Shown here piece after piece: positions 8,280 to 15,817 of a stretch of 40,643 nt of DNA. This DNA comes from Secundilactobacillus oryzae JCM 18671 (lineage in GTDB: Bacteria > Bacillota > Bacilli > Lactobacillales > Lactobacillaceae). Every line of letters starts with the position of its first letter. Positions within the stretch are counted from its first letter, which is position 1. The DNA lies in the NCBI RefSeq assembly GCF_000740055.1, contig NZ_BBJM01000019.1, forward strand, positions 1-40,643, read 5' to 3'. The position numbers and the translations under genes were made by a program. The notes beneath the pieces were generated by a model that worked only from the letters and a program-made list of their open reading frames with translations, was not told where the DNA came from and ran no database searches.

Positions 8280-9055
8280 GTACGATTACTGTACTTGGCT
8301 TGGTTTTGCTAGGTTTGATGACCTGGATTGGTGGTAAGCAGGGGATTTCATCATTTCTGAGTTTACTGTTTAATTTTGGCGTCCTGTTCTTCGCAATTGT
8401 ACTGATTGCCTTCCATTTTTCGCCCATTATTGTAGCTTTGGTAACGGGAATTATAGTTTTAGCGCTCACCATTTTTATGGGTGGTGGCGATGATTTAACC
8501 AGTCAAACGGCGTTTTTCGCCTCTGTAATTGTATTATTGGTCCTAATCGTCATGATTATTCCAGTTGTGAATTGGGCCCAGATACAAGGATTTGGACAGG
8601 AAAACAGCGAAGATCTGGAGGGGATGTCGCTATTGATTGGCATCAACCTACTAAAAATCGCCATGGTGACCGCCATCATCAGCACGTTGGGGGCAATTGC
8701 AGAAGCTGCGATGGCTATTTCCGCTGGCTTGGTTGAGATTGTCACACAACGCCCTAAAATTGAGGCTAGTCAGCTTTATCATGATGGTTTAGTCATTGGC
8801 CGCCATATCATTGGAACTACCTTTAACACGCTGTTTTTTGGTTTCTTTGGGGGATTCCTTGCACTATTCATTTGGTTTGCTAGCGTAGGTTACAGTTTCG
8901 GTGAAATTTTGAATGATAAAGTTTTTGTCTCCGAAATCTTGATGATTCTATTTTCGATGATTGGCGTCATTATCACGGTGCCATTGACTGCATTAGTGAT
9001 GAAACATGAAGTAACGTATCGGCGAAAACATGACCAACCACTTTCAGATTTGTAA
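8276..9055 (+). CDS. YibE/F family membrane protein, smaller partner
   Basis: 259 residues with about seven hydrophobic spans, lacking the extracytoplasmic insert of its upstream partner. Core segments LISTLGAIAEAAMAISAGLVE-like and GLVIGRHIIGTTFNTLFFGF parallel those of the upstream gene. The start is the ATG at 8276: AAGGAGGCGA sits just upstream and the ATG overlaps the previous stop by four bases. An upstream in-frame candidate at 8240 has no ribosome site. A strong hairpin terminates the operon. Confidence 0.85.
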   Translation: MSTITVLGLVLLGLMTWIGGKQGISSFLSLLFNFGVLFFAIVLIAFHFSPIIVALVTGIIVLALTIFMGGGDDLTSQTAFFASVIVLLVLIVMIIPVVNWAQIQGFGQENSEDLEGMSLLIGINLLKIAMVTAIISTLGAIAEAAMAISAGLVEIVTQRPKIEASQLYHDGLVIGRHIIGTTFNTLFFGFFGGFLALFIWFASVGYSFGEILNDKVFVSEILMILFSMIGVIITVPLTALVMKHEVTYRRKHDQPLSDL

Positions 9056-9056
9056 T

Positions 9057-9093
9057 AAAAAGGGATTCGGCAACTAATTGCCGAATCCTTTTT
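9057..9093. terminator. Bidirectional terminator between the YibE/F pair and the amidase
   Basis: A long stem, AAAAAGGGATTCGGCAA (9057-9073) with TTGCCGAATCCTTTTT (from 9078), has T-runs in both directions. It serves converging genes. Confidence 0.9.
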
Positions 9094-9106
9094 GAGTTCT
9101 ATGTGG

Positions 9107-10381
9107 TTATTCAAATGCGCCTGCGTAAATCCAGACGTTCTTGCCATTTACAACAGCTCGGTAGTAAGTTGAAATTGAGCCATCTGGCGTTGTTTTTGAA
9201 GCTTCGTTGTTAATCGTCAAAGTTTGGCCTTGAAGATCCTTAGTTGAACCGTTGACCTTTGAAAGGTATGACGAGTTATAAACGTGGTTATGAGTTGCGT
9301 AAGTGCTGTTAGCCTTTACTTTTTTGGTTAAGCTAACGTCCTTATATGAAACATTGAGGAACTTAAGGGCATCTTTGAAGATCCAGTACTTCTTGGCGCT
9401 AGCTGACTTGGAGAAGCGAACTCGGTACCAAGTCGTGTTGGACTTAGCTTTTACACCACGCATGTCGATGTAGGCCTTCTTACCAACGTAGGCAGAGGCT
9501 GATGACCAGCTGTACTTCTTCATGTTAGCATTAGCGTTTTTTACGTGGTTATAAAGACGATATGAGCTGTACTTGCTAGAAAGGGTTGCGTATTCGTTAC
9601 CATCGGCACCATAGTAGTTTACCTTATCTAAGGCAGTTGCAGCAGTATCAGTGGTGTCAGACGTGTTTGATGATGTGTCTGAGGTATTTGATGATGAGTC
9701 GCTACTTGAACTAGTTGTACCATTGTAGTAATCCTTCACCAGTGTGTAGAATTGTGCCATTGTGTAAGCTTCACCGAAGTACTTCTTACCGTTACTGGAG
9801 TAGTAGCCAACTGGATCGGTATGGCTTGAGCCACTTAAGTATTTAGAAACGGCATTGTGTGACCAAACGGTACCCTTACCATCATATGAGGCATTGTTAG
9901 GCTTCAAACCGTATTGTTTCAACATGCTAGCCGTGTAGTTAGCTGCGTTGGCAATTTCCTTGGCGAAAGCGGACTTGCTGTGGACTTCAACTTGTTCGAA
10001 TTGAACGAAACGAGCGTTACCAGGGTAACCAACACCCCATGAAAGGTAGTTGGTGTTGGCGATGTTGATGACGTGAGTTGCGTCAACGAACGTGTGGACA
10101 AAGGCGTTGTTGTAGTTAGCCTTCATATATGAAATTTCGTTGTAAATGGTTGAGCTAGGATTAGCAGTTTCGTGAACGACAACCCCTTCAGGCTTGCCAG
10201 TACCCTTACGGTAGGCGTTCTTTGGAAAACCACTCCAGATGCTCTTTGTAACACCAACGGGTTTGATGTTATTGTCTGCAATATAGTCATTCAACTTGCT
10301 TGCGCTAGCGTTAGCCGTTCCGAAAATACTTACGGAAGCAACCGCCACTAAGGCAGACAACAAGATTTTGCTTTTCTTCAT
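9107..10381 (-). CDS. Secreted N-acetylmuramoyl-L-alanine amidase (Amidase_2) with C-terminal GW/SH3-like repeats
   Basis: 424 residues. A signal peptide ends near ANASA (about residue 27). The Amidase_2 catalytic domain spans about 60-200. Likely zinc ligands are H70 in VVVHETA, H175 in VWSHNA and D189 in HTDPVGY, with E129 near the active site. A Ser/Thr/Asp-rich linker (about 222-250) joins two C-terminal wall-binding modules of about 80 residues, with GW-like endings TTWYRVRF and KNVWIYAG. It should cleave the MurNAc-L-Ala bond of peptidoglycan as an autolysin. A good promoter precedes it; it is monocistronic. Confidence 0.92.
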   Translation of the reverse strand: MKKSKILLSALVAVASVSIFGTANASASKLNDYIADNNIKPVGVTKSIWSGFPKNAYRKGTGKPEGVVVHETANPSSTIYNEISYMKANYNNAFVHTFVDATHVINIANTNYLSWGVGYPGNARFVQFEQVEVHSKSAFAKEIANAANYTASMLKQYGLKPNNASYDGKGTVWSHNAVSKYLSGSSHTDPVGYYSSNGKKYFGEAYTMAQFYTLVKDYYNGTTSSSSDSSSNTSDTSSNTSDTTDTAATALDKVNYYGADGNEYATLSSKYSSYRLYNHVKNANANMKKYSWSSASAYVGKKAYIDMRGVKAKSNTTWYRVRFSKSASAKKYWIFKDALKFLNVSYKDVSLTKKVKANSTYATHNHVYNSSYLSKVNGSTKDLQGQTLTINNEASKTTPDGSISTYYRAVVNGKNVWIYAGAFE

Positions 10382-10447
10382 AGAAATTCATCCTTCAATT
10401 ATTTTGATTTTTAGGTTATATGTACCTGGATTGCTTATCCAGCTTCT

Positions 10448-10476
10448 AATATAGAGAGTTTAAGGCAATCTTACAA
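10448..10476 (-). promoter_or_regulatory. Promoter of the amidase gene
   Basis: On the minus strand TTGTAA (10471-10476) and TATATT (10448-10453) are 17 bases apart, with about 65 bases to the start codon. A perfect palindrome TGTAATATTACA (10497-10508) lies about 20 bases upstream of the -35 and may be a regulator site. Confidence 0.6.
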
Positions 10477-10585
10477 CTTTCTTTACTCGGTTACTTTGTA
10501 ATATTACACGCATTAAAACAGCGCCATAAAGGGTTTTGAAGCATTTTTTCATTCGTATTAAAACTAAGTAACAGAAATAACAGGA

Positions 10586-10623
10586 TTGTGTGCAAAAAAG
10601 CCGGTTTATCAACAAGCACACAA
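10586..10623. repeat. Inverted repeat without T-tail downstream of the PerR-like gene
   Basis: TTGTGTGC (10586-10593) and GCACACAA (10616-10623) are perfect 8-base inverted repeats separated by 22 bases. Neither strand has a T-run after the second arm, so it is not a simple terminator. It could be an operator or part of a larger 3' structure. Confidence 0.45.
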
Positions 10624-10645
10624 AAAAAGGGCATTTTAAGCCCTT
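10622..10645 (-). terminator. Terminator of the PerR-like gene
   Basis: On the minus strand AAGGGC (10640-10645) pairs with GCCCTT (10627-10632) around a seven-base loop and is followed by a run of T. It starts four bases after the stop codon. Confidence 0.8.
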
Positions 10646-10648
10646 ACA

Positions 10649-11101
10649 TTATTGCGTTAACATCATTTTTTGGCATTCGGCACAGAGACCATGGACTTCA
10701 ACATGGACGGTAGTTGCTTGAAAATCAGCCTGACTTTTTGCAGCCTGCGTGAAATTCGCTTCAATTTCACCATAATCTTTGTAGAAGATATCGATAATCT
10801 TACCGCAGTTGGCACAAATGGCGTAAAACTTTGAGTGACCATAGTAGTCATAACGAACTGCGCCAGACTCGTTGGATAGTTCAACTACGATGCCTAGTGA
10901 AACCAGTAAGTGTAATGTGTTGTATACAGTTGCCATGCTGAGATTCGGCTCTTGCTGATAAAGCTCCTTGAACAGAATTTCGACGGTGGGATGGGTGGTG
11001 TGAGTCACTAAGTATTGAATAATCATTTTTCGCTGAGGTGTGACGCGAACGTGGTTATTCCTAAGTGTCTCAATCGCCTGGGTAAGTACGGCATCAGCCA
11101 T
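10649..11101 (-). CDS. Fur-family transcriptional regulator, PerR-like, with altered regulatory metal site
   Basis: 150 residues, normal for Fur/PerR. The N-terminal winged helix carries RVTPQRKMIIQYL and the recognition helix MATVYNTLHLL. The structural zinc site is intact (C96/C99 and C140/C143). Compared by eye with Bacillus PerR, numbering coincides: H37, D85 and D104 of the regulatory iron site are present, but H91 is Lys and H93 is Tyr (segment GHSKFYAIC). H91 is one of the two histidines oxidised by peroxide in Bacillus PerR. The protein may sense differently, or act with another metal. RBS AAAGGAG supports the ATG. A perfect 6-1-6 palindrome lies just upstream. Confidence 0.88.
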   Translation of the reverse strand: MADAVLTQAIETLRNNHVRVTPQRKMIIQYLVTHTTHPTVEILFKELYQQEPNLSMATVYNTLHLLVSLGIVVELSNESGAVRYDYYGHSKFYAICANCGKIIDIFYKDYGEIEANFTQAAKSQADFQATTVHVEVHGLCAECQKMMLTQ

Positions 11102-11118
11102 CGAAAAACTCCTTTCTA

Positions 11119-11131
11119 TTATTTCAAATAA
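11119..11131. promoter_or_regulatory. Palindromic operator candidate upstream of the PerR-like gene
   Basis: TTATTT-C-AAATAA is a perfect 6-1-6 inverted repeat located 17 bases before the start codon. It resembles a shortened PerR/Fur-type AT-rich box (the Bacillus PerR box is 7-1-7, TTATAAT-n-ATTATAA), so autoregulation is plausible. The assignment is inference. Confidence 0.45.
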
Positions 11132-11198
11132 CGATTTTAAAATCCTTATTAATTAAAGCACCTTTTGTTTGTGATTACTATGGCAATGTCAAAAAAAT

Positions 11199-11681
11199 TT
11201 ACCTATATATGAAAGAAAGTTTATTGTTCTGCAAATGGGCTTCAATGTGTTGTGTTTCTAGCTGTGACAACTGAGAAATAGTTGTGGCGGTCAAGTGATC
11301 TTGGGTCATTGAAAACTGCGTCACATCAAAGTGATGGTTTAGAAGTTGAAGGAGATAATCAAGCAAATCAGCAAAATCAAAGCTGGAAAGAGCGCTTTCT
11401 TTAATATCGAGATTAATGGTAGCTTCTTGCGTGGCTAGGCCACTAATGGAGATAATGGCTACCAATATTTTTGTTTGTTGGTCTAAGATTCCCCATGTGA
11501 TGGTCCGATTTTGCATCACATCGCTCATTTTTTGATTGACGGCCTTAGCAGCGATGAGCGCCTCGTTTTTTTCGGTGGAAAGATGCCAAATAGCCATAAT
11601 ATCAGTAAGTTTAAATTGGGTAAGCCAGTCGAGACGGTAGCGAGCCGTCATCAGTGGATGTAATTTTTCAAAAAGTATCAA
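11199..11681 (-). CDS. GNAT-like acetyltransferase fold protein, probably degenerate
   Basis: 160 residues. The order of elements suggests the RimJ/GNAT fold: a first strand (TARYRLDWL), a helix with LTDIMAIW, a strand pair TITWGILDQQTKILVAIISI and a C-terminal ETQHIEAHLQNNKLSFIYR. The central strand ATINLDI is followed by ESALSSFDFADLLDYLLQLL, with no Q/R-x-x-G-x-G/A loop for acetyl-CoA. It may therefore be inactive, or not a transferase. It is transcribed in the same direction as the PerR-like gene, 97 bases upstream of it. I cannot name a substrate. Confidence 0.65.
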   Translation of the reverse strand: MILFEKLHPLMTARYRLDWLTQFKLTDIMAIWHLSTEKNEALIAAKAVNQKMSDVMQNRTITWGILDQQTKILVAIISISGLATQEATINLDIKESALSSFDFADLLDYLLQLLNHHFDVTQFSMTQDHLTATTISQLSQLETQHIEAHLQNNKLSFIYR

Positions 11682-11816
11682 AATTCAAGTCTCCTTTTTC
11701 GTTGCTTATAGGATAGCATATTCTGCTTAAAACGAGTTTGCTGGGGTTTTAGCTGATCATCCCACTGAGGTAACCTTGTGATATACTTAATCAGTAAAGA
11801 ATTAGGAGGCGTTCAA

Positions 11817-12851
11817 ATGTTAGAAAAGTTTCTCATTGGAACCTATACTAAAAAAACCAGCGAAGGTGTCTACGAAATGACGCTAGATACCAGCAAAAAA
11901 GAGTTACTCAATCTCAATCTAGTTGCCAAGGCGGGGAGTCCAACTTATGTTGCAGTCTCCAAGCGTGGTATTTTATATGCGATTGATAAAGAAAGTGAAA
12001 ATGATCAAACGGTTGGGGGCCTTATGGTCTATGATACTAAGGAAAAGCCAGCTAAGTTGCTTCAGAAAGTATTGAAGCCTGGTTCTTCACCAGCCTACGT
12101 AACGGTAGATGAAGCCCGTCAATTAGTTTACACGGCTAACTACCATACCGGAATTATCTCCGTTTATGAAATTGCTGCTGACGGCCAACTCACGCTCTGT
12201 GATGAAGTTCAACACACCGGTAATGGTCCTCGCCCTGAGCAAGCTGATGGCCCGCATCCTCACATCGCCGAACAAACTCCCGATGGCCGGATTGTGGTCG
12301 CTGATTTAGGCAACGATACAGTGACAACTTATGATTTGCACGATAACCATTTATCTGAAGCCGCTGTCTTCACTTGCGAACCTGGATTTGGTCCTCGGCA
12401 CATTGTTTTTGATGCTAAAAAAAGAGTCGCCTACCTAGTAGGTGAACTGAGCAGCAACGTTTCCGTTTTGACTTACGACGAAAGCACTGGTGCATTCACC
12501 TTAGTTGAAACGCTGTCGACGATTCCAAACGATTGGACGGCACATAACGGGGCTGCTGCCATTCGGTTAACTCGTGATGGCCAGTTCCTTTATGTTTCCA
12601 ACCGTGGCTTCAACTCGATTGCGGTATTTGAAACGAGTGCTGACGGTCATTTGACCTTAATCGATAATGTCCCAACTGAAGGGGACTTTCCACGGGACTT
12701 TAATTTAAGTGCTACCGAAGAGTTCCTGGTAGTGGTCAATCAAAACACTGATAATGCCACCTTGTTCGAACGTAACGCAACGACAGGTAAGTTGAGTCTG
12801 TGCCAAAAGGATGTCTTCGTTCCGGAAGGCGTTTGTGTCGCATTTGAATAA
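11817..12851 (+). CDS. pgl: 6-phosphogluconolactonase, beta-propeller (lactonase) family
   Basis: 344 residues, cytoplasmic. It is predicted to hydrolyse 6-phosphoglucono-delta-lactone to 6-phosphogluconate in the pentose-phosphate/phosphoketolase route. The sequence is a seven-bladed-propeller lactonase of the YbhE/COG2706 type: start FLIGTYTKKTSEGVY, blade repeats such as SPAYVTVDEARQLVYTANYH, and the conserved GPHPH and DLGNDTV segments. I chose ATG 11817 because AGGAGG lies seven bases upstream; an upstream in-frame start at 11778 lacks one. An extended -10 (TGATATACT, 11779-11787) precedes the gene. It is monocistronic. Confidence 0.88.
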   Translation: MLEKFLIGTYTKKTSEGVYEMTLDTSKKELLNLNLVAKAGSPTYVAVSKRGILYAIDKESENDQTVGGLMVYDTKEKPAKLLQKVLKPGSSPAYVTVDEARQLVYTANYHTGIISVYEIAADGQLTLCDEVQHTGNGPRPEQADGPHPHIAEQTPDGRIVVADLGNDTVTTYDLHDNHLSEAAVFTCEPGFGPRHIVFDAKKRVAYLVGELSSNVSVLTYDESTGAFTLVETLSTIPNDWTAHNGAAAIRLTRDGQFLYVSNRGFNSIAVFETSADGHLTLIDNVPTEGDFPRDFNLSATEEFLVVVNQNTDNATLFERNATTGKLSLCQKDVFVPEGVCVAFE

Positions 12852-12867
12852 TAACAATTAAAATAAA

Positions 12868-12907
12868 AGACCGCTAGAATGGGCATTGAGCTCGCACTAG
12901 TGGTCTA
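12868..12907. terminator. Terminator between converging pgl and helicase genes
   Basis: AGACCGCTAG (from 12869) pairs with CTAGTGGTCT (12897-12906) apart from one C/T wobble. The helicase stop codon (12905-12907) lies inside the arm, so the element is shared by both converging genes. Confidence 0.7.
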
Positions 12908-15271
12908 TTTATTTTGCCAAAATTGTTTAACCCGTTGTGTTAACTGATCGGGATTGAAAACGCGTTGGTAGTTTTGCCAATGTGGTGGGAAGAGGTTGGT
13001 ATAGCGGTTGGCTCCAAAGCGCTGATCCATTAACAAAACGATTCCGGTATCGTGGCTGCCCCGAACTAAGCGGCCGGCTGCCTGAAAGACGTTGTTGAGG
13101 CCGGGAATTTGGTAGGAAAAGGCAAATCCGTGCTGATTCTGCTCATCAAAGTAATCGCGTAAAAGGTTATTTTCGTCACTAATTCCGGGGAGTCCAACAC
13201 TGACAATACCCACACCAATCAAGCGATCCGCTCGTAAATCAATCCCCTCAGAGAAGATGCCGCCTAGGATGGCGAAACCCACCAGTGTTTGGGTTGGATT
13301 GGGCTGGAAGTGGCGGACAAAGGCTTCACGTTGTGGTTCGGCCATTTGTCCAGTTTGGACGACCACATCGATATCTGGGTATTGCGATTGAAACGCCTCG
13401 CTAACCGTTTCTAAAAATTTGTAGGAAGGCAGAAAAATAAGGTAATTACCGGTCTTACCAGTCACTAAAGTATGAATGCTCATTAAGATATTAGCCATAC
13501 TACTTTGGCGATGTTGATAAGTTGTTTGAATGTACTGGGTGATTAAGATTTCTTGGTTTTCCGGTGGAAATGGCGAAGTTAACTGGTAACGCAGACTGTC
13601 ATCGTCGCCACCTAGTACCCGTTGATAGTAGTCAAGTGGTGACAAGGTCGCTGAAAATAGAACGGCACCGCATCCCTTATCCAACGATTCTTTAAGGAAA
13701 GCGCTGGGGTCTAAGCAAATCTGCTTAAAGCTAATGAGGTGATCGTCGCGCTCGTTTAATGCAATTTTGGTACGGTAGGTTTCGTCATAATAGTCGGCAA
13801 TTTTCAGGTAACTTGAACAACTGAAGTAATAGTCGAGTGTTTCGTCGAGCAAATCCGATTTAGGCTGTGTGATCATCCAATCGTGCAAGTAATCGGTCAG
13901 TTTTCGAATGGCTTTATTCAGGCTCGTAATTTCTTCGGGAAAAATCGTACTGGTATCACCACTATCCCGAAGTGGTTTGCTGTACTTACGAAAGGCACGG
14001 TTCAAAGCTTGTAAATGGCGTAATGGTGCCTCACTGAGCTCATCATCGCCCTTAAATTGGTTAATCAGTTTGAGTAGTGGTGCCGAACTCACTTCAGCGG
14101 AGTACATATCACGGGACCGATTAACTAAGTTGTGAGCCTCATCAATCAAGAAGAAGTTGTCGTCGTCATGGTCGATGGCAAAAAAGCGCTGCAAATAAAC
14201 CTGAGGATCGAACAGGTAGTTGTAGTCGCAAATAATTACATCACAAAAGAGACTGGCGTCCAGTGAAAACTCAAACGGATCCAGTCGGTGTTTTTTAGCA
14301 TAAGCTTCAATCGCTTGGCGCGTCATCAAATTTTCATTTGCAACCATATCCTTGATAGCAGGTTTTAGACGATCATAGTAACCAATCATATAGGGATTGT
14401 CTTCTGGTTGCAGACCCACCTCATCCGGAAAGGTGATTTTATCCTTGGCGGTTAGCGTAATGCTTTTAATGCGTAATCCTTTTTGCTTAAGGAGTGAAAT
14501 GGCTCCTTCTGCAACCTGGCGAGTGCTTTGTTTGGCTGTTAAATAAAAAAGGCGGTTGAACTTATCTTCTCCCATCGCCTTGATGCTAGGAAAAAGGGTC
14601 GAAATGGTTTTGCCGGTTCCAGTTGGTGCTTCCACCCAAAGATGCTTGTGGAAGGCAATAGTTTTATAGACAACGGCCGCCAATTCCCGTTGTCCCTGAC
14701 GATATTGGTCAAACGGGAAAGGCAATGTTTGGATAGAATCATTTCGTTGTTGGTGCAGTTCTTCACGAAAACGTAGCCACTCTGCGTACTCATCGGTGAG
14801 CGACTTCAAAAAAGCCTGAGCGTCTGCCAGGGTAATCTGTTGTTCAGTTTGGGTAATTTTTTCCGTTAGTCGTTGATAGTAGGTAAGTTGAATCGTAATT
14901 TCAGTTAGCGATTCCTGTTCCATGAGAATGGCGGCGTATACTTTAGCCTGCGCCCAATAAAGGGTAAGCGTATTTTCGCTTAAATCCTCAAAGAGGGCAT
15001 CAGAAGTTTTAATCTCCTCAATTAACGGATGGTCAGTATCGCGAATAACACCATCAGCGCGACCGTGAACGATAAAAGTTCGATCCGCCATTTCAATGGT
15101 TTTTTCTAGCGTGTATTCTTTTTCGTAATGACTAGCTCGCTGTTTTTGGAGCATTCGATGAATCCGAGCACCTTCCGCAGCGGTATTTTGACTATTCATA
15201 CTGGCATTCAGGTTGCCGGCTCGAAGGACGAATTCGACGAGCTCGCGGATGCCGATCTTGGGTGTGCCCAT
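12905..15271 (-). CDS. XPD/DinG-like superfamily 2 helicase with N-terminal RecB-type nuclease domain
   Basis: 788 residues. The N-terminal PD-(D/E)XK domain keeps its set: GxxxH with H38, D73 in HGRADG, E86-I-K88, and QxxxY (Q108, Y112). The helicase has Walker A APTGTGKT (K221), DEAH (377-380) and a C-terminal GRLVRGSHDTG. The four Fe-S cysteine positions usual in this family appear as T280, L287, N292 and D331 (KITF, LQPEDNPY, LDPFE). An iron-free variant is therefore suggested. ATG 15271 has AGGAGG nine bases upstream; a TTG at 15298 is a less likely start. It probably acts in DNA repair or recombination and is monocistronic. Confidence 0.88.
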   Translation of the reverse strand: MGTPKIGIRELVEFVLRAGNLNASMNSQNTAAEGARIHRMLQKQRASHYEKEYTLEKTIEMADRTFIVHGRADGVIRDTDHPLIEEIKTSDALFEDLSENTLTLYWAQAKVYAAILMEQESLTEITIQLTYYQRLTEKITQTEQQITLADAQAFLKSLTDEYAEWLRFREELHQQRNDSIQTLPFPFDQYRQGQRELAAVVYKTIAFHKHLWVEAPTGTGKTISTLFPSIKAMGEDKFNRLFYLTAKQSTRQVAEGAISLLKQKGLRIKSITLTAKDKITFPDEVGLQPEDNPYMIGYYDRLKPAIKDMVANENLMTRQAIEAYAKKHRLDPFEFSLDASLFCDVIICDYNYLFDPQVYLQRFFAIDHDDDNFFLIDEAHNLVNRSRDMYSAEVSSAPLLKLINQFKGDDELSEAPLRHLQALNRAFRKYSKPLRDSGDTSTIFPEEITSLNKAIRKLTDYLHDWMITQPKSDLLDETLDYYFSCSSYLKIADYYDETYRTKIALNERDDHLISFKQICLDPSAFLKESLDKGCGAVLFSATLSPLDYYQRVLGGDDDSLRYQLTSPFPPENQEILITQYIQTTYQHRQSSMANILMSIHTLVTGKTGNYLIFLPSYKFLETVSEAFQSQYPDIDVVVQTGQMAEPQREAFVRHFQPNPTQTLVGFAILGGIFSEGIDLRADRLIGVGIVSVGLPGISDENNLLRDYFDEQNQHGFAFSYQIPGLNNVFQAAGRLVRGSHDTGIVLLMDQRFGANRYTNLFPPHWQNYQRVFNPDQLTQRVKQFWQNK

Positions 15272-15342
15272 CTTATTCTGCCTCCTAGTTCGGGACAATT
15301 ATACACTAAATTGCCTTTGTTGTGAGGGGATGGGTAAAGGAC

Positions 15343-15371
15343 TTGAAACCAATTGTGAAAACGGTTACAAT
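15343..15371 (+). promoter_or_regulatory. Promoter of the HPr-like gene overlapped by a perfect cre site
   Basis: TTGAAA (15343-15348) and TACAAT (15366-15371) are 17 bases apart. TGAAAACGGTTACA (15356-15369) matches the 14-base cre consensus TGWAANCGNTNWCA at every defined position. It covers the spacer and -10, so CcpA binding should repress. The leader to the ribosome site is very short. Confidence 0.72.
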
Positions 15372-15390
15372 TCTTCTGAGGTGATAATTA

Positions 15391-15660
15391 ATGAGAGTTA
15401 TTGGCGTAAAGATACTACCAACAACAAAAATTCCCGAAGATGCAGCAAATCGCATGCAGGACCTCACACGAGGATACCAGGCAAGTATTCAAATTCGGGT
15501 GCATCGACAATTTCTGGATGTCACATCCGAAACTGATTTAGCGCAATTAGCTAATTATCCTGGCGAACAGCTAGAAATTATGGCGGATGGTAGTCATGAT
15601 GAGCAGAAACTGTTGAGCGTTGTACACGATGAACTAATTGGCTATAAGGCCTGTTATTAA
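15391..15660 (+). CDS. HPr-like protein without the phosphorylatable histidine (Crh-like pattern)
   Basis: 89 residues, the length of HPr (88). An ungapped by-eye alignment with Bacillus HPr keeps I14, A19, Y29, A31, S46, L53, G58, I63, A65, G67 and L74. The phosphocarrier site is lost: His15 is Pro15 and Arg17 is Asp17 (segment TTKIPEDAA). Ser46, target of HPr kinase in Gram-positive HPr and Crh, is present, but the neighbouring I47/M48 contact patch is E47/T48. It therefore cannot carry phosphate for the PTS and may be regulatory or structural. The RBS is TGAGGTGA. It has its own cre-overlapped promoter and a strong terminator. Confidence 0.7.
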   Translation: MRVIGVKILPTTKIPEDAANRMQDLTRGYQASIQIRVHRQFLDVTSETDLAQLANYPGEQLEIMADGSHDEQKLLSVVHDELIGYKACY

Positions 15661-15674
15661 AGTGAATAGAAAAT

Positions 15675-15712
15675 AAAGACGCCAGTCAGAATGAATCTGA
15701 TTGGCGTCTTTA
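15675..15712 (+). terminator. Terminator of the HPr-like gene
   Basis: AAAGACGCCAGTCAGA (15675-15690) pairs with TCTGATTGGCGTCTTT (15696-15711) around a five-base loop. The right arm ends in a short T-run. Confidence 0.85.
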
Positions 15713-15817
15713 TTCGTGAGATTACCCACAAGCACAAAAGTCGTCAATCCCATACGGCCTCGCTATAATGACCTCAATTTCAGGTAACTATACAAATTTA
15801 AATAGGGGGAATTACCG

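Noticed and set aside
10497-10508. TGTAATATTACA as a WalR box for the amidase.
   Set aside because: The WalR consensus is a direct repeat of TGTWAH with five bases between; this site is a palindrome and no second TGTWAH half is in phase.
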